64,000 bases of DNA from Tetrahymena thermophila SB210 (Eukaryota; Ciliophora; Oligohymenophorea; Hymenostomatida; Tetrahymenidae): assembly GCF_000189635.1 (NCBI RefSeq), contig NW_002476372.1, positions 62,001 through 126,000 of the forward strand, given 5' to 3'. The notes below the pieces were generated by a model that saw nothing but the letters and a program-made list of their open reading frames with translations, did not search any database and was not told where the DNA came from. How positions within the stretch are numbered: the stretch's first letter is position 1; each line of letters starts with the position of its first letter. The translations under genes and the position numbers were made by a program. This document shows positions 21,440 through 33,325 of the stretch, piece by piece.

Positions 21440-22580
21440 TTAATATTTAGATTATCTATGTGATTAATTATCTTGAAAATATATATTCAAGTATCATTAC
21501 AAATTAACTAAAAGAACCAAACCTCACCATCAATTTTATCTTATTTGCATGTATTCATAAATTTTATAGAAAGTAAATAAATAGTGGTTAATTAGAAATA
21601 CATTTAAAACTAAAACTAAATTGTGGCTAATAAGAAAATTAGCATCAGAAATTTAAAAGTAAATTTACAAAAATCAAATTTTTATTCGAGTGGTGAGTGG
21701 TGACTCAGTTGATGCAAATTACTTCACGTATTAGATTTAAATATAATTGTATATTAAACTAAGTGACACTCTCTCATCATTTCTCTTAATCGATGATACT
21801 TGCTTTAATTAATAATTTATTCGAAATGACATCATTTTGATTAGAATAATAAAATATGTATTACTTAATTCTTTTTAAAACTCATATTTATTTTTACTTT
21901 AAAAAAAAAGATTTAAGAAAATTTGATTCCTATTAGATCCCGAATAAATTAAGAAGAATTCAATTTTGATTACAAATTTAAACAAAAAATGACAGCCTAA
22001 ATAATATTTTCTAATTTTGCTTTTATTTTAAAAGGTTTATGAAATAAATAATTGTCTATGAAAATAATTTGTGTTTCTTGTAAAGCCTAAAATAAATGAG
22101 TTTTTTTAAGATATATATATATAAAGTTTATTGATCTATTTAAAAGTCTCAGATTTTTTAAAAAACTGTATTTTCGTTTGGCTTGCTTTTGAATTTGGTC
22201 TATTTTAATTAGTAAATAAATATATTACTTGCTTTTTTATTGTATTAATAGTTAATCTATCTATCTATAAGCTTTGGCTCTAACACATTCAAGCTAAATT
22301 TACTTATTTATTATCAGAAATCAAATTAATTCTATTAATAAATATTCCATACAATCTTTAATCCCATTCATGATTACTTTAGCTTACCTGCATAACGTAA
22401 ATAAGTACGTAAGTCTAAATGTTAAACCATATATTATATAGTTTTGGATATCATATTTTAGACAGAAAATAAATAAATAAATGCACTTGATTTTAAATAG
22501 TGTAAATATTTATTTATGTTATTAATTTATTATAAAGATAAAATCATAAATAAAATTAAATTAATAAAATATTTGATAAA

Positions 22581-23264
22581 ATGTAAAATAAAAAAATAAA
22601 ATATTAACTTTTTGAATAGAAATATTTAAAAAGCATTATTGAATGCATCAATTAATGCAAGGGCTAGTCTGGAGCATATGACAAAGACCTCGGTATTTAT
22701 GAAGAAGTCACTGAAGACAATTGCATATTTAAACTATATCCTGAATCTTGTAATACAACCATAATTGCTGTTGACGAGTCTAAGGGAGATTTTGTTTGTG
22801 GCATATGTCCTGGAATTCAATTATTAAACTATATGCAAGATTTGAGATAAGAATGCTTTGAAAATATAGTAAATGAAAGAAACCTGCTCGATCTATAGCT
22901 ATTAGAACCTTTAATAGAGCTTAATAAATATAATAAAGAATCTTTGATGATCATGAACTTTGGAGTAAGACAGGGATACGAAAATTTAAAAATAGGTTCA
23001 AATTTAATTTATCTGTTTTCACTTAATGCTAAAAGACTAGGATACTACCTAGCTGCAGGTTTAGTTTATAACCCTAAATCAGCCCATGTATTCTATAAAT
23101 AAAATTATTAATTGTTTGGTCAGCTTGATTTAATCTAATAAAATCTATCTGAAGAAATCAAATAGAAGGTAAAAAGTAAATATATGTTCCTTATGATTAA
23201 TTTGGTTCAAAAGAGTATCTCAGATTCTAAAACTTAACCAACAGTTCAATAATCTCGCTTATGA
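22581..23264 (+). CDS. GNAT-like acetyltransferase domain protein (putative)
   Basis: A single exon of 227 residues from the ATG at 22581 to TGA at 23262. Residues about 125-175 follow the GNAT pattern: a beta strand and acetyl-CoA loop-like segment (MNFGVRQGYENLKIGSNLIY), a helix with AKRLGYYLAA, then NPKSAHVFYK, which matches the NxxSxxxF/Y motif near the end of GNAT folds. The N-terminal half (ECINQCKGQSGAYDKDLG, CGICPG) is not recognised. Convergent with ALG1. The acetyltransferase assignment rests on motif resemblance alone, and the substrate is unknown. The last 40 residues could include an unspliced intron, but the frame stays open. Confidence 0.6.
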
Positions 23265-23758
23265 ATTTATTTAGATACTCTCAAACAAATAAACATCGCT
23301 TAATTAAACATTTTTAATAAATCCTAATCAATATTATTACTTACTTAATTATTTGTTCCCATACATAATATATTTTTATAACGATTAATGCTTTTCATAT
23401 TAATTAATTAATCATATTAATGTATTTTTATTAATTAAGGCCATTCTTGAGTAAAAAAGTATTGGAATAAGGCCATTTAAAAACAAAGATAAAAATTCAA
23501 TATTTTTTATTGGCTTTGGATAGTAAAAAAATGATGACTAGGAGTGTATTATTATTTTTTTTAATATAAATATAAAATCTTTATTTAAATACAAGTAAAA
23601 TTTGAATATAAATTATAAAAAAATATCAAATAACTAAGAATGAATAAATAAATAAAACATTAATAATTTGTTTATTTATTTTAGATTTAAAAAGGAAATT
23701 AACAAAAAATAAATTAAATTAATTTAGTTACAAAGTAAATATATGAAGTTCTTTTTAT
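23265..23758. other. Convergent intergenic region
   Basis: AT-rich 3' flanks of the GNAT-like gene and ALG1. No gene is seen. Confidence 0.5.
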
Positions 23759-25884
23759 TCATTATTTTTTTTTATTAATTTTAGATTGTTTAATCTAATT
23801 TAAAATAGGTAACACTTTTTATTGCCATTCTTTAATGTTTTATAAAAAGAATTTAAATTATTGTAAAATTAATTAATTATTTTTTTTAATTTATTTATAC
23901 CTTTTTCCCAAGTACTCTCTCTAAATTTAGAAGCACTTTTTCTCAAGTTTTCAAATGTTAATTCATTTTCTGGATGCATTTTGAAGTATTTCTAGTATTA
24001 AAAATCAACAAAAAAACGAATGAGATTTTATGAGAAATCAATATGTATATATGTTGTTTGTTTGTTTGTTTGTTTGTTTGTTTGTTTGTTTGTTTGTTTA
24101 TTAATAAATTTACCAAAAACAAGTTGAGTAACCCTTAAGTGTTGTCAAAAATAAAACCATTTTTTTGATTAACTACTAGCTCATTAATACTTTTTGATTT
24201 AATAATATAGTTAGTTAGTTATCTTTCTTTTTCAAGACTTTTAAAATATTTAATTACCACTAGTAATTTATTGCAAAAACAGGTAAGTTAGATCCAAGCA
24301 TATCTACTACTTTCATCGGTAGATCAAGACCAGATGAAGAGTAGTGAAGACATATTCCTACATCTGCACTAGCCAACAATTTAGGGTAGTCTTCTGCTTT
24401 TAGCCAAACTGTTTATATTTATATATTTTTCCAACTTTTCTTCCTTTCTTCAATTATTTGTTCGTATCTTTCTTTTTCTGGTCCTTTTCCTAAAATATTA
24501 AAAAAATAAATAAATCAATCAATAATAAATAAAATTATTTGATGATTTAGATGAAATAAATTAGATATATTTTAAATGTTATTTGATATAATAAAAGTTA
24601 TTTTAAAAAAATTATTTATTTAAATTAAATTTGAAAATATTTGTTTACCTGTGATAAGAAGGTGTAGCTTTGGATACAAAGAGTTTTGCTTATTTACTTC
24701 TTTTTCAGTTTCATATGATTGCATAGCATCTAATAAAATACTGAAATCCTTGAATTTTTTATAATAATAATAATACAATTTTATTTTTTAATATAAAATT
24801 GAAATAAATAAATACTTCATCTTTAGTCCAAGAAGTACTGCTAACTAAAAGTAGAGGTCTTTACTACTTTTTTATTATTTTTCCATTCACTTCTTCAGTG
24901 AAAAGTGTTTCTTTTTAATTAATGCTTAAACCAAGTTCAAGGAATAGCTTATGGGATTCCTGAAGAGAGATGGGCCCAAATAACTCAGTATTAGCTTTAT
25001 CATAAAGGGTAGTTGCTTCTATATTCCAATTTTTTTTCAAATCGGCTTTCATAGCATCAGAAACGCAAAAGGCGAAATCACATTTTTTAGCAAAATATTT
25101 TTCATAGAATGTAGCCAGTTTTAAAATAATTTTTTGTTTCAAACCTAATGCTAAAATAGTATATCCATAATTATGAAAATCTACAATCATTTTGATTCTT
25201 CTCATGAAACAAATTATGGCCAACGAAGAAAGTACAGGAATTGAAGGAGGATTCTATTATTTAAATATTAACAATCAATTTACATTCATTCAATTTATTT
25301 TAGCATTATAAAATTAGATCAAAAAAACTCTATTTATTTTGTTTAATTCATTCTTATTAAAAAATAAAAGAAACCATCTAAAATATCTCTTTAAAAAACT
25401 TAAATTATAATTTTTTAACGAATGAATGAATTTTTGATGGTATGTTTTATCAATTTACATTTACTGTATGCATTCTTATAAATTATTTTAGTTTAAAAGC
25501 TAATTATTTACTTGTATTATAACAAATTCAGGTTTAGGCATTTTGAAAAGATAGATGTAAAAGAGCTAAAATATTTAAATTATAATTCTAAGAGCAGCAT
25601 AAAGCAAATATAAGAATCTTGGTAATTTTTTAAGTTTGTTGACGAGATTTGAAGATATGTCAATAATTTTTATATTTGGATTGTCTCTAATTACTTTATG
25701 CACCTAATTTTCTACAAATTAATTTTAAATTATAAATGCTTATCTATCTTTTTAATTTACCTAATTAACCTACAAAATAAACTTCATAACCAGCTTAAGC
25801 CAATTATGTTGAATGATTTTTCATTCTTGGTGATCTACCAATATCGCCAAAAACGATGACAGATGCTACTTGCTTTTAGCTCAT
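23759..25884 (-). CDS. ALG1: Chitobiosyldiphosphodolichol beta-mannosyltransferase
   Basis: Eight exons on the minus strand: 25761..25884, 25512..25711, 24816..25253, 24649..24748, 24258..24489, 24114..24189, 23901..23991 and 23759..23829, giving 443 residues. ALG1 (family GT33) adds the first mannose to GlcNAc2-PP-dolichol on the cytosolic face of the ER. Diagnostic blocks in order: [115 protein letters not shown] and the terminal VLPIL. The N-terminal membrane anchor seen in yeast and human ALG1 appears to be lacking. A hydrophobic internal segment (residues about 65-95) may do that job. Intron 23992..24113 contains a (TTTG)n run. It diverges from the PSMD5-like gene. Confidence 0.93.
24055..24099. 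repeat. (TTTG)n microsatellite in an ALG1 intron
   Basis: About eleven TTTG units, located between the exons 23901..23991 and 24114..24189. Confidence 0.9.
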
Positions 25885-26246
25885 TTTCTTAAATTTATTA
25901 ATAGTAAAAATAATTGTATTGATTATTATTTTTATAAAAGATCTGATCTCTTAAATCAGAATATTTTGTATCTATAAAAGTAGAAACTCAGAGAGTTAAT
26001 TAATCTAATCATCAAAAAAAGATATATTTTTTATCAGAGAAGATCTAAGGAAGGACTAATATAAATAAATAAATTTGAAAGTTAATGAATGAGTTATTGA
26101 ATAAATGATTTTTTAATTAATAATATAAGTGTTATAAATAAAGTAAATTATTTAATAAATTTCTTTAGAAATATTTTGAAGATATCAAAAATAAATTTGT
26201 TTAATTAGAATTAAAAGTTAGTTAGAATATACATATATAATTAATT
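25885..26246. other. Divergent promoter region ALG1 / PSMD5-like
   Basis: 362 bp of AT-rich sequence that should carry both 5' regions. No specific site is recognised. Confidence 0.5.
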
Positions 26247-27975
26247 ATGTCATTATAGGAATACACATAGGATTTAAATAATCTTTGCAATAAATTAATT
26301 TAAGTATAAGATTTAAAGTTATTTGTTGAGAAATACGGTGTTAAAGGAATAGTAGGAGCAGGTTATTTAGCTATAAATAATAAAGATACATACATTAAAT
26401 CTGAAAGAGTGATTAAGTAATGGATTAAAGATGAAAATCTTTATGAGAAATTTTTATTTAGCACTGATAAAGATGACTAAGAAGTAGTCAAATAGATGCT
26501 CTTCCATTAATAAACTCATGTAAGAACTCTTGTTTCTGAGTGCATAGAATTTCATGCATATGATATTGGCTTATTTTTAGAAAGAAATTAATAAAATGAA
26601 CTCTATCAATCTTACTTGCTAGTTCTTATCCATTTATTAGCTGATTAAGAAACAGAAGTCGCCTTAAAGATTTTGAGAGCGCTCAAAAAAATGACCAAAA
26701 TGGAAAACAATGTTTAATTTATGGAAGATGATTTCTGGCTTTAGAAGGTTGAAGAAGGCGTTCAAGCAGCAGATGAAGTTGTTGCTTTAAGATTTATGGA
26801 ACTTATTGTTGCAATGTCAAATACAAATGAAAGAATACACAATAAATTAGTTAACAAAGGTAAATAATTAATTAGTTAGTTAATTTTTTTGAAGTATTTT
26901 AATATTATTTATATTTGACAGGTTTGCTAGAAAAATCTATACAATTATATCAAACTGATGATTTGCTTGTGAAGTTAAATGCAGTAGAAATATTTTCTTA
27001 TTTCGGAGAGAAAGATTACAATTCAAAATATCTTGCTGAACATAAAATTACCTAATAAATTATTGCAGAGGCCTTCAATTAAAAAGAAGAATTGTATATT
27101 AGAAAATACTCTATGTTGCTTGTTGCTAAAATGATAGCAAGTTCTGTTATGAAATTGACTCCATAATTAGCTAAAGATACTCTAGCTTTTATTCAACAGC
27201 TTATCCAATCTAAATTATAAGAAGAAATATCATCTGCATTTGAAATTATGTCCTTCATTTGCATCAAATAAGAAGTAAATTTTTAAAAAGAATTAATGAA
27301 ATAAATAAATAATTTTTTAATTTAAAATAATATTTAGGGAGTAAATTTAATTGTAAAAGATAAGATTGTCCTTAAAACTCTTTTGGACTATACTTCAAGC
27401 ACTAAAGTCGAATTAAGAAAAAAATGTGTGAATGTATTTAGTCATATTCTATTTACAAATAGTTCAACCCCAAAAAACAAAAATACTGTGTTTAATTTAT
27501 TGATGTGTTTTGGTAACTCCTAAATGGCAAATTAAATAATAAATTTTGAAAATTAATATGAAAACCTAGATTAGTTGTAAAATAGCTTTAAAGTTATAGA
27601 ATAAAATCTGTTTTCTCCTTTCGAAGATATAGAGCTAGATTACATGCTTTTACTTAAACGTAAATTAATATAATTTTAAAATATTTATCATTTAATTCAA
27701 AATTAATTATAATTTTAGATTGCTTCTTATATGAAGAAATATGCTTCTAGTATATACAAACACCTAAAAGTATAGAATACATGACATCTCATCTCTGCAA
27801 AAATAAACTAATCTTTGATTTGAAAAGAGAATTAAGAGATACTCTCATCGCCGTTTGTAAGAAGAACTCTAAAAATAACAAACTCTATGAAGTATTTATT
27901 GATAACTATTATAAAGCCTTACAAAATAAATCCAATCCTTCTCAAGAAATGCAATACGAATCTTCTACTTTATGA
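26247..27975 (+). CDS. 26S proteasome non-ATPase subunit 5 (PSMD5/S5B)-like ARM repeat protein
   Basis: Exons 26247..26859, 26922..27274, 27338..27659 and 27719..27975 encode 514 residues. It is all-helical, with repeated hydrophobic pairs typical of ARM/HEAT solenoids (for example LLVKLNAVEIFSYFG, VELRKKCVNVFSHIL). Length and order match PSMD5, a chaperone that binds the ATPase ring during proteasome base assembly. The best local resemblance is near the C-terminus: LFSPFEDIELD then TPKSIEYMTSHLC...KRELRDTLI, like the SxPFPE and SPGFVEYxxDRS...KxELVxAL blocks of that family. No catalytic residues are expected. The assignment is moderately sure. Another ARM repeat protein is the alternative. 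Confidence 0.72.
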
Positions 27976-28417
27976 AATCCTCTAAATAAATTTATAGAAT
28001 TAGAATCATTCTATCTAAATTATATATTCAGTTTAATTTTGTATTAATTAATTATAATATTCTAAAAAACATTCAAAAAATCAAAAATTTTACATGTAAT
28101 ACATATAAATAAAATAAGTCCATTTATTTAAATATTTCTAAAAATTTTATTTTATTTTTTGGTGATTGTAAAAAATAATAAAAAAGAGAAAAATGAATGA
28201 ATGAATAGAATTAAGATTTAATAATATATATTTTATGTAAATATAAATTTATTTATTAAGAAGTTGATTTAATTATTAAAAATTAATTTTATTTATTTAT
28301 ATATGTATAAATAGAATAGAATAGCATTTTTTGATTAAATTTATATCTAAAGATAGTATTTATTTATTTTATTTTATTTTGCTTGTTTTATTAAGAAAAT
28401 TATAATGATTTAATTTC
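27976..28417. other. Convergent intergenic region
   Basis: AT-rich 3' flanks of the PSMD5-like gene and SOF1. No gene is seen. Confidence 0.5.
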
Positions 28418-30471
28418 TCAATTATTTGTAATTTCTACTTTTTCTACTTTTTTAGTACGTTCTGGTTTAGGTGCAGAGAGTTGCTGAACATTATTTAATT
28501 CCATATTTTATTACTTTCTGTGTTTAGCTTATTTTTATTCTTATTTTCTTCTTTTGGCATTCTAAATATATTTAGGAAGATGTTGTTTACGCTATACTTT
28601 GTTTATATCTTAGTTGTATTTAAACTTATCTTTAAGTGCTTCTCTATAATTCAAGGAGTTTTAAAGTCTTTTATCAACAACACCAAGTTATTGGCTTGCT
28701 TTAGCTTTCCAGATTCTGATATTCATATCATCAGATCCACTTAATATAAATTAGTTATCCATAGACCAGCAGACTGAAAATATTTAATGCATTCTTTTTG
28801 TGTGATAAATTTCTTCACTTTTGCCTTTTTCAACATCGAAAATACGAATTGTTTTATCATAACTTCCTGTTACAAATTTGCGGCCAGTAGGGGCAATATC
28901 TAGATCCATGACAGCACCAATATGATCTTTGTGAATCATTTTAGCTTATTCCATTTTACGCATATCAAAGCTGTAGCAATTACCATCATCACAACCTACA
29001 ATTAAGTTAACAGGTTCAGTAGGATTCCAGCAAATTGTTTAGCATTTATTAGAAAGAAATATTTTTTGAATAGCAGTATCTCCTCTGGTATCATAAAGAA
29101 CGACACTTCTATCAATACCAGTACCAGCGATTAAGTTGAATTAGGAAGGATTGTATTTAACCTTAAGTACAGTATCAATACCCCATTCGAAACTCTAAAC
29201 TGGTTTAGATCTTTCATAATTCCAAACTTAAACTACACCACCGCTTGTGACAAAATTATCTCCTTTCCAGCAATGGTCAACATTACCTAACACATGCTTG
29301 CTATAGAATACGTTTAAAGGATCTCTATCTGGATTATTCAATTAATCTTAGAAATCATAAAGATTAATAATATTATCAGCACCACTTGATAAAAATCTAT
29401 TTTATTAAAAAAATATATTTAATTCACATATTATAATCTCAACTCAATTAATATTTATAATTCTATTTTCCTATTTAATCCTAACATACTTCATTAAATA
29501 AAATCAAGTAATTAATTAGTTGTTTTAAATTCTATTTTTCTAAATAAGCATTAAGCAAGTTCTGCTAAAATTAAATTTTCTTTTCTATTTAAAACTTCTA
29601 AAAAGTATTTATTTATTTATTAATTGATTGATTCTTTATGTTATAATTATTCATTTTATTTCTTAAATATTATAGAAGCATATTGGAAGAATTTGTTATT
29701 TATTTATATACATTTTATTTTACTTTGATTCTTTATTTAATTGAAATCTTATTTAAGATTATTAAAATAAAGCTAAACCTATTTATTTATTTCACATAAC
29801 TTAAATTAATTGCTTAAAATGGTAAACTATCTATCTATCTACCTCGTATCTTTTAAAAATAATTGAGATTAATCTTATCATAAAATTCCTAGAATAGTTT
29901 GTATGCTTGCTTGCTATAATTATATTTTTTGTTATGCTTCTATGTAATACCTACTAGAAACTAGTATTTTATTGACTTTAAATACCAAAATTTAGTTTTA
30001 AATTGCATTTTACTTTAAATTTCATTAGCTTATTTAAAAAAATATTTTTCTTTGTAAAAAATATGTTATAAATATGAGAAAAAAAAATATTTTGAATTAC
30101 CTTTAACCATCTCTAGAGAAAGAAACACCTTTAACAGATTATTTATGAGCATTTAGAGAAAAAAGAGTTTTACGCTCAGAAATGTCCCAAGCTCTTAATT
30201 CACCATCAAAAGTACCTGAAATAACCTTAACTAAACTATTTGGGCATTTAGTAATAACTGAAATTGAATCAGAGTGTCCAGTTAAGCATCCCAAAAAGGG
30301 TTTGGCAAACATTTTATCTAATTTAGTAGCAACTAAAGCTCTTTAATGTTCACGAGCTTTTTGGAACTAATGAAGAGTGGGATTTGAGTTTCTTTAAACT
30401 TTAGTTATATCGTATTTAGTTTCACGAACGTAATCGTTTGAAGATCTACAAATTGTATTTATCTTGACCAT
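28418..30471 (-). CDS. SOF1: SOF1/DCAF13, WD40 protein of the small-subunit processome
   Basis: Exons 30101..30471 and 28418..29396 on the minus strand encode 449 residues, the usual length. SOF1 (human DCAF13/WDSOF1) is a U3 snoRNP-associated WD40 factor needed for 18S rRNA maturation in the nucleolus. Recognisable parts: the N-terminal ICRSSNDYVRETKYD block and NPTLHQFQKAREHQRALVA, WD repeats from about residue 60 (GHSDSISVI ... GELRAWD), SFEWGIDTVLKVKYNP, GSYDKTIRIFD and SGSDDMNIRIWKAKAS, then the Sof1-specific C-terminal domain (residues about 350-449) with LKDKFKY...HLPKYI and a basic stretch KRRKQEQKQAKHRK. The single intron is 704 nt and lies between GQ-R and FLSSGAD. It starts with GTAATT and ends ATAG. 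Confidence 0.93.
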
Positions 30472-32474
30472 TTTTTAACTTGAATTTGATGTAATCAACC
30501 TTATTTATTATATATTCGTTCAAAGACTATTATTAATAATATGCTTTTACTATTAATTATTCAAAAGAAAACTATTAATTATTATTTAAACTTTATTTTT
30601 AGCTTTATTCCTTTTACTCTTAATGACTTTTGAGCATCAGATAGATAGATAAATAAATAAATACATAAACAAAAAAAATAAATAGGCAGTCATAATTTTT
30701 TTCAATTTTATTAAAATACTTCATAGAATTATAATTCACTTCATTTAAAAAATATCTAAGTAGAAATATTAAAAGAATGACAAAACCAAATATGAAGTCT
30801 ATCTTTTTTAATAGTTTTTTTGAGTAAGAATTAAACATAAAATAATTAATTTAAACTCTAAGATGAAAATCATCTTATTGTAAAAAATTAGCTAAAAAAA
30901 TAAATCTTAAAATTTACTTTTTCTTTTTTATAAAATTATTTATAATCTAAAATATTGATTTAATTATAATTATTAAAAATTAATTCCTAAAATCTATATT
31001 TTAAGTAATATTTAGTAATTAATTAATAAGATCATCAATTTCTAAATATTAAAACTATCTAATTGATTTTGTTTTATTATAATTTTTTAAATGTAGTTTA
31101 TCTTTTAAAAAAATATATTTATTATCTATAATATTGATTTAACTATTTATTTTATGAATAATTGTTAATAAGTCAGTTACTTTATATATTGATTTTAAGT
31201 TTGTTTTCATCTGAAGTAATGAATAAGATCATCTTATTTATTTTGTAAACAATAAAACTATTAAAAATAGCTTTCTTTTTATATATTTTTAAAAATATAA
31301 TTACTTATTTAAAGAATAAGAAAAAATGATAAGCATCATCAATTTACAGTATCTTTAAAAATTATAAAAGTATATGATTTCTAAGTAAACTAAACAAGTA
31401 GTTCATTTTTTATTAATAACAAATTACTAAATATAGCTTCGTAGCTACAAAATAAAATAGACTATTTTTATGTAATAAACTCTATTATTTTGGATACCTT
31501 TTAACATTATTTGATAAATCTTAATAAGTTAAATCATACATTTATTTATTTATTTATTTATTTATTTTAAACCAATTTACTCTAATATTTATAAAAATGT
31601 TAATTTTTTCAGTAAGATAGTACAAAAATGAATGATAAATAAGTAAATGTTAAATAATAATATTTCTAAAAATAGTTTGTTATCTATCTGTTAAAATATA
31701 CTTATTTTTTAAAATGAACTTAGTTTATTGTGTTTGCATAATTAAACATAAAATAAAAATTTATTTTTAACAAGGAAATAAATACAAAGAATAACTTTTG
31801 AGTTATCTTTTAAAGTTGAATAGATATTTCGAATTAATAAAATTTGTTTTATATATTAATGTGTTTTTCTAAATATTCTAATAATAGGTATAGATAGATA
31901 TTATCGATTAATATTTTACAATTTTTTTGTTTAATTAAACTAATATGAATAAATGAATGAATGATATTTATTCTATTTACAAAATACTTAAAATAAAATA
32001 TGAATTTAATTTTAAATATAATCAACATCAAATAGAATTATGAATTTGACTATCACCTTTTTAGTATTGAAGAGAAGATATAGGATTAATTAATTTATTT
32101 AATTAATTAATTAAGAAGATTATAAATAAATAAATTATATTTGTTTTCTAATCTAGTTTTAAAACTAATCTGTCTATGAAATTGAGATATGTTTGTAATT
32201 AAGTAAGATACACTAACTAAATAATGAATTAAGAAAAGCGATTAATCTGTTGTCTAAATTAATTAACTATTTTTTTTTTTGAATTAAACTTTTAGCATAT
32301 TTTTTAACTCTCTTAAAAAAACTCTTTAAAATATAAACATGTATGTTAGAAATATAGAAATATACATTAATTGAGTAAATTTTTTATAGTTATAAGTATA
32401 AAAAAGTGTTAGAAAAAGATTTTTTGAAGAGATTTAAGCAGTTAGTTAAATTTAAGCAATATTTTTAATTAGAA
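30472..32474. other. Intergenic, no gene recognised
   Basis: About 2 kb of AT-rich sequence between SOF1 and the acidic-protein gene, both on the minus strand. An (ATTT)n tract lies near 31542-31568. Open frames are short and of low complexity. Confidence 0.5.
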
Positions 32475-33325
32475 TCACTCATCTTCTTCTGATGATCCTT
32501 CAGCTTCTTCTTCATCATCATCTTCTTCTTCAGCTTCTTCTTCAGCATCTTCTTCATCTTCTTCTTCTTCTTCATCATCTTCCTCTTCTTCTTGTTGTTA
32601 AGGAACTTATTTTTTAGATTTTTTAACTTGGGCTGCTTAAGGTTCAGATTCATCTTCCTCTTCTTCTTCTTCATCTTCATCGCCTTCTTCATCATCTTCG
32701 TCATCACCTTCTTCTTCTTCGTCGTCATCATCTTCTTCTTCATCATCATCATTGCTTTTTTTGGGAGCAGGTCTTTAAACTTGTTCTTCTTCACTGCTTT
32801 CACCTTCTTCCTCTTCTTCTTCATCTTCCTCCTCTTCTTCTTCGTCTTCATCATCATCTTCGTCTTGATCTCCTTAAGCATCAGAGGGTTAATCGGGAAT
32901 ATCATCTTTTTATTTTAAATATTCTTCCATATTAATTTCGGAATGTTCAGAAGTGACTTCGCCTATGAAAAAAATGAGAAAAGATTAGAAATTGGAAGTA
33001 AAATAAATAAAAATGTTGATAAATGAAAGGAAGAAATAGTAAATTATGCTAATAAGCACCTATTTACAAATTTTTTATGAAATAAAAATTTAAATACGAA
33101 GTTTCAGAAAAAAATTTAAATGGATAAATATTGCCTAAATAAATATAATTAAATAATAAATAAATAAATTATTTTATTACCGTCGTCTTCTAAGACGTCT
33201 ACTTCTTCATTCAATTCTTCAGCATCAATATCACTATCTTCTGATTCAGATTTATTGCCTCTTAACTTCTTTTTCAATTCAGGCTCTTCACTTGAGTTTA
33301 AGTTCTTTCTCTTATTAGATGACAT
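32475..33325 (-). CDS. Highly acidic, probably nuclear protein
   Basis: Exons 33181..33325 and 32475..32962 (218-nt intron) encode 210 residues. Residues 1-30 are basic with bipartite nuclear-signal-like clusters (SSNKRKN ... KKKLRG). From about residue 30 the protein turns acidic, and after about residue 80 it is almost entirely runs of Glu and Asp, broken by two short basic or Pro-rich islands (RPAPKKS; VKKSKKQVP). It ends SSEDE. Such composition is typical of histone chaperones and nucleolar proteins, but no family domain is visible, so the function is left open. The overlapping frames on both strands are repeat artefacts of the GAA/GAT codon runs. Confidence 0.8.

Larger units (their letters stand above)
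19839..22580. other. Long intergenic region with microsatellites and a possible decayed coding segment
   Basis: Contains an (AAAT)n tract at about 20235-20283, a (TTAG)n tract at 21333-21439 and a coding-like frame broken by TGA codons at 20468-20830. The rest is AT-rich with no recognisable gene. Confidence 0.5.

Noticed and set aside
30620..30838. 72-codon hydrophobic open frame on the minus strand
   Set aside because: Low-complexity Ile/Phe/Tyr content as expected by chance in AT-rich DNA. No homology-like pattern and no gene context.
32465..32905. Open frame on the minus strand rich in Met and Lys
   Set aside because: It is an out-of-frame shadow of the GAA/GAT codon runs of the acidic protein. 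The true frame has a clean start, splice sites and a TGA.
32592..32918. Plus-strand Phe/Ile-rich open frame
   Set aside because: Antisense shadow of the same acidic repeats.
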